Below are positions 56,330 through 64,000 of a DNA stretch of 64,000 nucleotides, piece after piece. Under the pieces are notes generated by a model. The model was given only the letters and a program-made list of their open reading frames with translations, had not been told where the DNA came from and searched no databases. A program made the translations under genes and the position numbers. How positions within the stretch are numbered: the first letter of the stretch is position 1; each line of letters starts with the position of its first letter. This DNA is from an uncultured Rhodospirillales bacterium (GTDB lineage Bacteria; Pseudomonadota; Alphaproteobacteria; RF32; CAG-239), in the NCBI GenBank assembly GCA_902761715.1, contig CACWLK010000011.1:19228-83227 (forward strand). The letters run 5' to 3'.

Positions 56330-58062
56330 TTATCAACCTCAGGCGACGGATATATAATCATCGGCTGAGTAGTATCAACGTCATTGCTTTGGTTGATGTC
56401 ATGTAAAGGCAACTTGTAAAAGTGTACAAAAGTTACCGGTTTCATGTCCGTGGCTTTTTCAATGCGGCGGCGGATTTGCAGACGCAGATAGTCAAGGATT
56501 GCGCTTTCGTCATGCTTTAAGTCATCTACGGCTTGTGGCAGGAGAGCCGAAACATCTTCAACAATTTTATCACGTAAAGCGGAAAATTTATCAGGCTCCA
56601 GAATATCTTTGGAAGAGACACGAAGAGCCAACAATTTCCACTGCTCATCAAAAATAACGCTGATAAACACGCTGCCGTTATATGCTATTTGTTTGCGGCG
56701 CTTAACAACCTCAGAATTGAGGGAGACAATTTGTTTACGGTCAACGGCTAAAATATCAGTCGGGACATTGTCGGTCGGAGTTATGCCGTCTTTGGTAATG
56801 AGCAGACCTCCTCCGTTGATAACGCTGACAACTTCTTTGATACCGCAAGTTTCGGCAAAATATTTGTGTTCACGAATAAACTTTTTTTCACCATGAACCG
56901 GCAAAACAATCCGCGGGTGCAACAGCTCATACATGGTTTTGATTTCTTCTTTACTGCAGTGGCCTGAGGTATGAACCAAGGCATCAGTATCGGTAATAAC
57001 ATTGACACCCTGGGCAATCAGTTTTTCCTGCATATCGTTAATTTTGTCCTCGTTGCCGGGGATAATTTTAGAAGAAAATATAACGCTGTCGCCCTTGCCA
57101 AGTTTGATATAACGGCTTTGTCCGTTGACTATAGATGACAATGCACTGCGATAGTTGGCCTGAGAGCCGGTGCAGATATAAAGAGCGTTGTCTGACGGTA
57201 TGTCTGATGCCTCTTTGATGTTATAGCAGTTGGGCAGGTCCTCAAAATATCCGAGCTCTTTGGCTATGTGAACGTTATTGATTAAACTGCGTCCCATTAA
57301 AACAGGGGTGCGACCGGCGGCATCAGCAGCCGTAATCAAGCTTTTGAGCCTGGTGAGGTTTGAGGCAAAACATGTGGCAACGACCGTGTTCGGAAGTGAG
57401 GGAATAAGCTCAATCAGGCAATTACGGACATCAGCTTCGGTCGGTTGAGATTTATCAATCAAAATATTGGTCGAATCGCAGACAAACATATCAATACCGG
57501 AGCGGGCGATTTCTTCCAAACGTTTATAATTAGTTTGTAATTCTGCAGTTTTTCCATCATCAAAGCGCCAGTCGGTAGCGTGGATTACCGTAATTCCGCC
57601 GGCTTTTATGGAAAGAGCAGAAGTTTCGGGTACGGAGTGAACGACCGAGACAAATTCTACCTCAAAATGCGGTAGCGTTACAATCGGGTCGGTGTTAACC
57701 GAGTGTATTTCAGCAGTGTCCTCAAGACCGTATTCTCTAAGTCGATTTCTAATCAAACCGGACGTAAAATCAGTTGCGTATATCGGACAATTTAAGATAG
57801 GCAAAACGTGAGCAATAGCGCCAAAATGGTCTTCGTGGGCATGAGTAATGAATATGCCCTCAAAATCTTGCGCATAATTTGCAAAGAACGAGGCATCGGC
57901 AAAGCATAAATCCATGCCGGGGTAGTCATCATTTAAAAATCCGTATCCGGCGTCTACCATTATAAATTTACCATTATTGGCATAAACATACATATTCATG
58001 CCGATTTCGTCAGCTCCACCGAGTGCTACAAAGTACAAACCGTTTTTATCAAAAGCGCTCAT
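56326..58062 (-). CDS. rnj: Ribonuclease J
   Basis: 578 residues, metallo-beta-lactamase/beta-CASP nuclease. HAHEDH (74-79) is the metal motif; later CDSTN, SGHCSKEEI and HPRIVLPVHGE are typical of RNase J. It processes and degrades RNA, and in alphaproteobacteria matures rRNA. Its ATG abuts the birA stop. Confidence 0.95.
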   Translation of the reverse strand: MSAFDKNGLYFVALGGADEIGMNMYVYANNGKFIMVDAGYGFLNDDYPGMDLCFADASFFANYAQDFEGIFITHAHEDHFGAIAHVLPILNCPIYATDFTSGLIRNRLREYGLEDTAEIHSVNTDPIVTLPHFEVEFVSVVHSVPETSALSIKAGGITVIHATDWRFDDGKTAELQTNYKRLEEIARSGIDMFVCDSTNILIDKSQPTEADVRNCLIELIPSLPNTVVATCFASNLTRLKSLITAADAAGRTPVLMGRSLINNVHIAKELGYFEDLPNCYNIKEASDIPSDNALYICTGSQANYRSALSSIVNGQSRYIKLGKGDSVIFSSKIIPGNEDKINDMQEKLIAQGVNVITDTDALVHTSGHCSKEEIKTMYELLHPRIVLPVHGEKKFIREHKYFAETCGIKEVVSVINGGGLLITKDGITPTDNVPTDILAVDRKQIVSLNSEVVKRRKQIAYNGSVFISVIFDEQWKLLALRVSSKDILEPDKFSALRDKIVEDVSALLPQAVDDLKHDESAILDYLRLQIRRRIEKATDMKPVTFVHFYKLPLHDINQSNDVDTTQPMIIYPSPEVDN

Positions 58063-58817
58063 TATTTTTTATTTTCTCCATTTTCATCAAAAAATACATC
58101 TCCGGCACTAATGCTCACGACTTTATCATCAATTGTCTTAAGTTGCAACATTCCGTCAGAATCAAGACCCTTAAAAATGCCTGTCAATTCGTTGTGCTGC
58201 GTGCGAACGACTATTGGTGAGTTCAGGCCTTTGGCATGGTTAAGCCACATTGAAACGATTGTCGACATGCCTTTCGAGGTGTAGATTTGTATGAGTTTAT
58301 CAAATTCATCAAGGTAAAGTTTGAGAAATTCAGTACGGTCAATATCAATGTCGTTAGCCGAGAGGCTGGTTGACGGGTACAGCAAAGATGAAGCCTCGGG
58401 ATAGTGTTTGACGTTAACACCGATGCCGATAATAATGCTGTCTTTCTCGCCACGTTCAAGCAAAATGCCCGATAATTTGCAATTGTTGAGCAAAACATCG
58501 TTTGGCCACTTTAACCTGACATGGGCATGAGGAGAAAGTTGCAACACCGTATTTAGAACCGCTAAGGAAACTATTAACGGCAGGGCATTGTTTTCTTTTA
58601 GCGGCCAGCAAAATACCTGAGACATAAAAAGATTGCCCTCAAGGCTTATCCAGTTGCGCCCGCGGCGACCACGACCTTTGGTTTGACGTTGTGTCGTAAT
58701 CACAATTTTTTGCCCGGGCAAAATGTCTTTGCTAATGCGAAAAGCTTCGTCGTTAGTGCTTTCGATTTCCGCATAATCAAGCCATAGCCATGATTTCAAT
58801 TCGGTTAATTCTGCCAT
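58062..58817 (-). CDS. birA: Biotin--protein ligase BirA
   Basis: 251 residues from the ATG giving MAELTELKSWLW, whose A is shared with the nuoN TGA; a longer frame to 58916 lies inside nuoN. Biotin-binding GRGRRGRNW at 48-56 and LKWPNDVLLNNCKLSGIL are diagnostic. No N-terminal repressor domain. In alphaproteobacteria it commonly sits right after nuoN, as here. Confidence 0.95.
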   Translation of the reverse strand: MAELTELKSWLWLDYAEIESTNDEAFRISKDILPGQKIVITTQRQTKGRGRRGRNWISLEGNLFMSQVFCWPLKENNALPLIVSLAVLNTVLQLSPHAHVRLKWPNDVLLNNCKLSGILLERGEKDSIIIGIGVNVKHYPEASSLLYPSTSLSANDIDIDRTEFLKLYLDEFDKLIQIYTSKGMSTIVSMWLNHAKGLNSPIVVRTQHNELTGIFKGLDSDGMLQLKTIDDKVVSISAGDVFFDENGENKK

Positions 58818-60235
58818 CAGAAAACTGCCACTAACATAAGTTCGACATCGTGCATAAGGTATTTTGGGTTGATAATGGCAATCAGCATAATAATTATATT
58901 GATGACCATGCACCAATAAACTCCTCGGTCAACTATGTCAAATGCATTGTTGCGAGGTTCAAAATATACAACAGTTATAATTTTCAGGTAAGCATATGCC
59001 AAAATCAGCATTGAAAATAATACCACAGCTAAAAGAGCATATCTATGACCGATAACCAAGCTGTTTATGACCGAAAGTTTGCCCAAAAAGCCAAGTAGCG
59101 GCGGCGTACCGATGAGCGAAATCATAAACACCAGTATGGCTGCCGATAAGAACGGGCGTTGGGTGGCAACACCTTTGATGTCATCAAGATTGTATAAATA
59201 TTTGCCTTTGCTACGATATCCGTAAAAAATGGTATAAATACCGCAAATGGCAACGACATAGACCAACAGATAAGTAAATGCCGACATCAGGCTGTTGTCG
59301 TTGATGGGAAACAGGGCCAAAAGTGTAACACCGATGTAGTATAAACCGCTAAATGCAAAAATTTTACGCAGGTTATTTTCACTGTTGGCACCAATTGCAC
59401 CGATAAATATAGATAATATGCCAAAAACAATAAATACCGTATTAAACCACCCTAAAAGCGGATAAAAAGCATTGACACAAACATTGACCAAGCAAGAAAA
59501 ATATGCAAAAACCGGCACGACAGAGAGGTAGGCGGCAACCGGCAAAATGCTTTTGCCCACAACATTGGAAAACCAAAAATGAAGAGGAGCAACTCCCATC
59601 ATAAGAAGAATGCCGCCAACTACGCATGTAAAGGCAAAGTGATGTTGCCAAATTAAGTTGGAACGGACACTTAAAAATTCTTCTATGACCCTGTAATCAA
59701 ATGTTTTAAGGTGGTAATAGAGCATTGCAGCGCCAGAAAGCATTATCAAAGCAACAACCGTTGACAGCAAAATGTAATATAATACATGGCGGCGTTCTTC
59801 TTCAGGTTTTTCAATTTTGACCAGAAAAATATTGCCGACAAATGCCGCACTCAGGCTCAAGCAAAGCAACAAAACGTTCCATGATGAAATTGCGACAGAG
59901 TAGCTCAATAAGTTAAACAACATCATCGTATAAAAAGAAAAACTAGGCAATCCCTTGCTGACAAAGCGTTTGGCAGAAAGATAACAGATAATAAATGTAA
60001 AGAAATACAGCAACATTTTAAATAATGTCGTATAGGCATTGTTATGCAGGTATTCTCCGATATTTTGGTTGTAAAACAACGCTGTCAACGCTGCCGATAT
60101 AAAAATAAAAATGCGGCTGAGTGTATAAAAGGTTTTCGGAGTGTTTGAGTGCCTAAAAGCGTTGACCAACACAAGGGTCAGCATTCCAAGTGCTAAAACA
60201 AATTCGGGAAGAAGTGCTATATAATCGGTAAGCAT
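58817..60235 (-). CDS. nuoN: Divergent NuoN-like antiporter subunit
   Basis: 472 residues with about 13-14 membrane helices. Position (last of L-M-N, followed by birA) and PLHFW at 217-221 identify it as NuoN. However, the two TM lysines of the NuoN channel are replaced (Met near 213; VVPVFA where TASK/TPKA is expected), and the Glu of TM5 is not seen in the matching segment (about 120-136). Three bases separate it from nuoM. Confidence 0.8.
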   Translation of the reverse strand: MLTDYIALLPEFVLALGMLTLVLVNAFRHSNTPKTFYTLSRIFIFISAALTALFYNQNIGEYLHNNAYTTLFKMLLYFFTFIICYLSAKRFVSKGLPSFSFYTMMLFNLLSYSVAISSWNVLLLCLSLSAAFVGNIFLVKIEKPEEERRHVLYYILLSTVVALIMLSGAAMLYYHLKTFDYRVIEEFLSVRSNLIWQHHFAFTCVVGGILLMMGVAPLHFWFSNVVGKSILPVAAYLSVVPVFAYFSCLVNVCVNAFYPLLGWFNTVFIVFGILSIFIGAIGANSENNLRKIFAFSGLYYIGVTLLALFPINDNSLMSAFTYLLVYVVAICGIYTIFYGYRSKGKYLYNLDDIKGVATQRPFLSAAILVFMISLIGTPPLLGFLGKLSVINSLVIGHRYALLAVVLFSMLILAYAYLKIITVVYFEPRNNAFDIVDRGVYWCMVINIIIMLIAIINPKYLMHDVELMLVAVF

Positions 60236-60238
60236 CGG

Positions 60239-61669
60239 TTACTCCATATACCATAAAGGATTAATAAATGAGGTAATTATTAGTAGTATTGTAGCCCCCA
60301 AAACGATTATAATCGGAGAAGGCATATCAATTGCAACGACATTTTTCTCGGAATTTTCATTGTCTGAATATTTGAGGTAAAACAGATGTTGCAACAGGTT
60401 GACAGAGCTCAAAATAATTGCAAACAAAATAAACATTGCCATCTTGAGATTATAGGTGAGAAGCCCCGCAAAAATAAACATATTGTTCAAAAACATTGAA
60501 GAAAGCGGAAGTCCTACTGCAGCCAATACAAAAAATGATAAGGCAAACGAAATGGTTTTGGCATTTTTTAAAATTCCGTATTCGGGCAATCCCAGTTGTT
60601 GACGCTCTTTTTCTATATGAGAGATAATAACTTCAATTGCGGCAACAATAATCAGCCAAGAAAAAATTGAAAAACCGATGTTGCTCAACAATGCATCCGT
60701 GGGCAATAACGCTCCCAAAAGGTACAAAATATAATACACTGTCATATAAGAGAAAATTTTATACTGAACGTCGCGGTGGCTGAACCCAATCAGTGCAATT
60801 ACAACCATGGTTATAATACTGATGATTTCAAGTACGAGAAGATATGGAGCAATAATGCCGGGAGCAGTCAGCGGGAAAAAGCGAATAAGCCCATAAACGC
60901 CGGTCAAAGGCAAGATATTGGCAATTATAAAAACCAACGGGTTAGAAATGTTGACATTTACCGATGATATCCAATAATGGAACGGCCAAATCGGAATTCT
61001 GGACAAGAAAGCAATAAAAATTGCTCCCCAGACAATCATTTCGAGGTTGCGGCTGAGAACAACGGTATTAATTGTCTGAATTGTTACGTGTTGATGATTA
61101 AACAGGATACATAGCGCCATAAACAGAAGTGAGGCGCCAAGAAGATTATACAGGAAAAAACGGTACAAAATATCTTGGCGGTGCATATCGCCCAAAATTC
61201 CCACCAACAAAAACAACGGCAACAACATTGCCTCAAAAAAGATGTAAAATGAGAACAAATCTCCGGCTAAAAGATAACCGATCATCATTTCCAGAAACAC
61301 AAGAGCCAATATAACCAGTGTTTTTTGACGATAACTGTTGTTAAGCACTCCGAAAAATCCGAGCAAAATTGCTATGTGCACTGCGGCAATCAGCGGTAAT
61401 GAGAACGTGTCCACCGCAAATAAAAATTCAATTTTAGGGGTGTTTAGCCACTCAAATTTTTTCATGATTTGTAGAGATGCGCTACCATGAATAAGGTTAT
61501 TGCCGATAAGCATTAAAATTACAAGATTGGTAATAACGGTAAGTATGCCGACCGATAAGACATTACGACCGGCACTTTCCGGATTTTCTTTAGAAATTGC
61601 AGAGAAAAAAATGCCCAGTAACGGAACGCTCATTAATATGGTTAACAAAAATTCGGCGTTTTCAATCAT
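60239..61669 (-). CDS. nuoM: Divergent NuoM-like antiporter subunit
   Basis: 476 residues, about 13-14 helices. FFEAMLLPLFLLVGILG (Glu146, the equivalent of E. coli Glu144) is kept. The key channel lysine of TM7 is Arg224 (FLSRIPIWPFHYW), and the second lysine (LLK in NuoM) is replaced by hydrophobic residues (NILPLTGVYG, about 251-260). It overlaps nuoL by 4 bases. Confidence 0.82.
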   Translation of the reverse strand: MIENAEFLLTILMSVPLLGIFFSAISKENPESAGRNVLSVGILTVITNLVILMLIGNNLIHGSASLQIMKKFEWLNTPKIEFLFAVDTFSLPLIAAVHIAILLGFFGVLNNSYRQKTLVILALVFLEMMIGYLLAGDLFSFYIFFEAMLLPLFLLVGILGDMHRQDILYRFFLYNLLGASLLFMALCILFNHQHVTIQTINTVVLSRNLEMIVWGAIFIAFLSRIPIWPFHYWISSVNVNISNPLVFIIANILPLTGVYGLIRFFPLTAPGIIAPYLLVLEIISIITMVVIALIGFSHRDVQYKIFSYMTVYYILYLLGALLPTDALLSNIGFSIFSWLIIVAAIEVIISHIEKERQQLGLPEYGILKNAKTISFALSFFVLAAVGLPLSSMFLNNMFIFAGLLTYNLKMAMFILFAIILSSVNLLQHLFYLKYSDNENSEKNVVAIDMPSPIIIVLGATILLIITSFINPLWYME

Positions 61670-63273
61670 TTTACAACTCCGTTATAGTATGCAAAGGCAA
61701 TAATTAATGCTCCCAAAAGGGAAAATATTATACCGCTTAAAACGCTGTTGCTATGAAGACGGCGGAATATATATATTAAAAATCGAATTGCATTTTTAAT
61801 TGAAGAGATGACCGTTCGTTCCAAAAATACAATATCAATCGTCAGTCGCAGGACCCGTCCGGTAATTTGCAACGGTGCCAAAAGCATGGTTTCGTATATA
61901 GAGGTTGTAATGTCGCCGGTTTGGATATTTTCGGTATTAAATTTTTCGATACGGTAAGCAAAAGGATTATGCGTTGCAACAATACACCAAAATATCGCTA
62001 TTACTACGATATGGGGCAATAACCGCAAGATGTCAGGTATAAGATAAAATACGGCCGAAGTACCGCCGATTATGGTAATGTACAGCCAAAGACGCGATAT
62101 TGCAGGCAAAATGCTCTGTATTGTGCTGTTTTTGTATGTTGATGCAACGTGTGCAGTGAGCATAAAAATTACACCCTCACCAGCTATGGCAAGGATAATA
62201 TTTGTTCCCGAAAAATTCCACCAAGCCAGCATATACCCGATTGCCGCAACCAACATTGTTATAACCGGAATTTTGCCTTGCATTGAGCTCCCGACATTGC
62301 TCAAGACGGTGTTAAACAAATAGGCCATACCCAAAAACATGAGGAAAGACAGTGGATTGATTGAAGACAACCAACTGAAAGCACAAAAATACAATCCCCA
62401 GAATACCATCGCCATATATGAGCATTTACGATGGTTGTTATACATGACAAAAGTGCCACATGCTCCCCATAATATTGTCAAAATCGCAAATATACGAATA
62501 ATCGGCAGTGAGTAGCGAGAAATATCCAACACATCCTGCAAAGTGTTTAAAATAACAGCCCCCATGAGCGGCGTGGTCATAAATAAAATGAAATTCAGGC
62601 GGTTAGCACTTAATGGTGACATTTTTTGATATGCAGAATGAAAAAACGCCATACCTGATTTTATCAAAATGCAAGTAAGCAATATAATTGCAATATAATC
62701 TCGATGGTGCCAGTCGGTAGAATATCCGCCGGAATCGACAATTTCAATATTGTCGTGTTGACCTAGGATTATGGCAAAAATGTTCAACAGCAAGAAGTCG
62801 GCCAAGAAATTACCGTAAATATATTGGCGTTTGGCTTCATAGCTGTTAAGCATGCTGTAAACAACGACATCTGCCATACCAATGGCCGCCAAAAGCTGGA
62901 AATAGTTAGTGGAGCACAGCGCCACAAGCAACAATACAATATTAAATACGACCAACCCGTTTAAGAAACTTTTGCTCTGTTCTTCTGCTGACGTAATGTT
63001 GTACATAACCGAAACCGCACCAAATATGAGCAGCCCCAAAGCCAGCACTTTGGTTTGGGCAACAGGAACAATATTTAACAAAACATGAAAATTAGGCATT
63101 GCCTCCCACATGACTGTTAAATCAGGAGTGGCAAAACAGTCGCTCAAGGCAGCTATTCCGTATCCGAATGCACCCAAAATGAGCAAATGGCACAGATATG
63201 CCACGTGTTTTTTGGGGGCAAAAAATGATAAAATGCCGCTGAACAAAAGTATAAATACAAAATTAATTGCCAT
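61666..63273 (-). CDS. nuoL: Divergent short NuoL-like antiporter subunit
   Basis: 535 residues against the usual 600-650. Gene order L-M-N supports the call; sequence is weak. The segment LIKSGMAFFHSAYQKMS keeps a Lys-Ser pair like the channel LxKSAQFPLH, but the following HAATMV is absent (replaced by LNFILFMTTP) and the TM5 Glu is not seen (AAIGMADVV). The C-terminus carries one or two helices and a basic piece that may be the remains of the lateral arm. Confidence that it belongs to complex I is moderate. Confidence 0.68.
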   Translation of the reverse strand: MAINFVFILLFSGILSFFAPKKHVAYLCHLLILGAFGYGIAALSDCFATPDLTVMWEAMPNFHVLLNIVPVAQTKVLALGLLIFGAVSVMYNITSAEEQSKSFLNGLVVFNIVLLLVALCSTNYFQLLAAIGMADVVVYSMLNSYEAKRQYIYGNFLADFLLLNIFAIILGQHDNIEIVDSGGYSTDWHHRDYIAIILLTCILIKSGMAFFHSAYQKMSPLSANRLNFILFMTTPLMGAVILNTLQDVLDISRYSLPIIRIFAILTILWGACGTFVMYNNHRKCSYMAMVFWGLYFCAFSWLSSINPLSFLMFLGMAYLFNTVLSNVGSSMQGKIPVITMLVAAIGYMLAWWNFSGTNIILAIAGEGVIFMLTAHVASTYKNSTIQSILPAISRLWLYITIIGGTSAVFYLIPDILRLLPHIVVIAIFWCIVATHNPFAYRIEKFNTENIQTGDITTSIYETMLLAPLQITGRVLRLTIDIVFLERTVISSIKNAIRFLIYIFRRLHSNSVLSGIIFSLLGALIIAFAYYNGVVK

Positions 63274-63318
63274 ATTGAACTCGGTTATTGTGTTTGCACT
63301 TGTGTATCATAACAAAAA

Positions 63319-63342
63319 ATAAGGGCTTTTAAAGCCCTTATT
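63319..63342 (-). terminator. Intrinsic terminator of the 104-residue gene
   Basis: AATAAGGGCTTT / AAAGCCCTTATT stem followed on the minus strand by TTTTTTG; it separates that gene from nuoL. Confidence 0.8.
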
Positions 63343-63373
63343 CTGATTTTAGAATGATTGTTTGTGGATAATT

Positions 63374-63688
63374 TTATCCCAACGCCTTAAGACTGCGCAC
63401 GACTCTGACCGGAACCTTGTATTCACGGGCAACATCGTCATTTTCGAGTTCGACCATCATAACTTCGCTAACGGACTTTAACGGCATACGTGCTTCTGTA
63501 TTGATGGAATTAAGCATAAAGGCGCTTTCACGGCTACGGTACAACAAAGCTTGTTCCCCGCCATCGTATACTAAACGAGGGTTTTCCGGACCACCTTCAC
63601 AATATTCGATAATGATCAAAATTTCACCGGCAGCGTTCTGTAACATATCATAGCGACCGGACTGCTGTGTTTTTTTATTCTCCGCCAT
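63374..63688 (-). CDS. Small cytosolic protein, unknown
   Basis: 104 residues, no signal peptide. Short acidic beta-rich body (IIIEYCEGGPENPRLVYDGG) and basic C-terminus. AGAGGT precedes the ATG. I recognise no family. Two DnaA-box-like sequences flank it (TGTGGATAA at 63363 and TTATCCACG at 63711). Confidence 0.65.
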   Translation of the reverse strand: MAENKKTQQSGRYDMLQNAAGEILIIIEYCEGGPENPRLVYDGGEQALLYRSRESAFMLNSINTEARMPLKSVSEVMMVELENDDVAREYKVPVRVVRSLKALG

Positions 63689-63834
63689 TTTGAGACCTCT
63701 TTATCCACGGTTTAAAATTCAAATCTTTAGTGATGTTAGCACACAATTATTAACAAATAAACTATTTTTTATATTTTTTTATTTTTTTATTGACGGCTGA
63801 TTTTTTATGGATTATACAATAGCACGTTGTGTGA

Positions 63835-63910
63835 GGGCTCGTAGCTCAGTTGGTAGAGCATTTGACTTTTAATCAAAGGGTCGTGGGTTCGAATCCCGCC
63901 GGGCTCACCA
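63835..63910 (+). tRNA. tRNA-Lys (anticodon TTT)
   Basis: 76 nt cloverleaf: acceptor GGGCTCG with CGGGCTC, GCTC-GAGC D stem, anticodon loop CTTTTAA with TTT, GTGGG-CCCGC T stem around TTCGAAT, and an encoded ACCA end. A terminator-like hairpin follows at 63921. Confidence 0.97.
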
Positions 63911-63920
63911 ATAAAATCAA

Positions 63921-63948
63921 GACCATCCGTAAGGGCGGTCTTTTTTTT
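63921..63948 (+). terminator. Terminator after tRNA-Lys
   Basis: GACC..CC / GG..GGTC stem followed by eight T. Confidence 0.75.
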
Positions 63949-64000
63949 GTGCCTTAATACTGGCGGGCGTTAATACAAAACTTTGAGGTGTATATCAGAA

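Noticed and set aside
63363..63719. Possible replication origin from two DnaA-box-like sequences
   Set aside because: Only two boxes, one imperfect, with a gene between them and no AT-rich unwinding cluster or dnaA/parAB context.

Overview
The window looks like a piece of an AT-rich alphaproteobacterial chromosome, probably from a host-associated and at least partly fermentative lineage. Supporting signs are an ATP12-type F1-ATPase assembly factor, a STAS-MlaE fusion permease, the lpxC-bamD-recN-gltX order, CtrA-like TTAA-N7-TTAA boxes, and a two-subunit CoA-transferase. No insertion sequence, CRISPR array or rRNA operon was seen. Most host genes have a clear Shine-Dalgarno sequence and AT-ending codons.

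Layout. 1-2040: C-terminal part of a Pmp-like autotransporter. 2079-7154 (minus): an Mla/MCE lipid-transport operon (TM protein, STAS-MlaE, MlaF, MlaD, PqiC-like lipoprotein) ending in an unusual FtsK-like motor gene. 7224-12341 (minus): lpxC, bamD, recN, gltX, mutT, with the RNase P RNA gene just upstream. 12988-16503: a short division/cell-wall cluster, mraZ-rsmH-ftsL-ftsI, behind a clear MraZ operator. 16500-26669: mreB, ddl-miaA, a DUF3108-U32 pair, a pilin-like gene, a large secreted Ank-like protein, acylphosphatase and ATP12. 26705-34239: asmA, rluC/D, rarA, a pentapeptide-repeat protein, recX, a lipoprotein and apaG.

34260-44430 is the accessory region and the most unusual part. It holds three paralogous large lipoproteins (one broken into two frames) and one outer-membrane-barrel-like protein. 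Their GC content is higher, they favour AAG/GAG/NNC codons, and they start without a Shine-Dalgarno sequence in AT-rich leaders. The lipoboxes are followed by acidic residues, as in Bacteroidetes surface lipoproteins. The paralogues carry 1, 2 and about 5 copies of a ~180-residue unit followed by one conserved C-terminal domain. Yet each has a sigma-70-like promoter with a 17-bp spacer, and host-type intergenic repeats lie both outside and between the genes. I read this as an acquired surface-lipoprotein family that expands and contracts by recombination.

44430-50295: CoA-transferase A/B, small proteins, a tandem pair of small heat-shock proteins (one cytosolic, one with a signal peptide) and a T4-lysozyme-like enzyme. 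50433-54802 (minus): rpsI/rplM, a periplasmic cyclophilin and mutS. 54887-64000: a PhoR-like histidine kinase, rnj, birA, a divergent nuoL-nuoM-nuoN trio that has lost most of the usual proton-channel charged residues, a small protein gene and tRNA-Lys.
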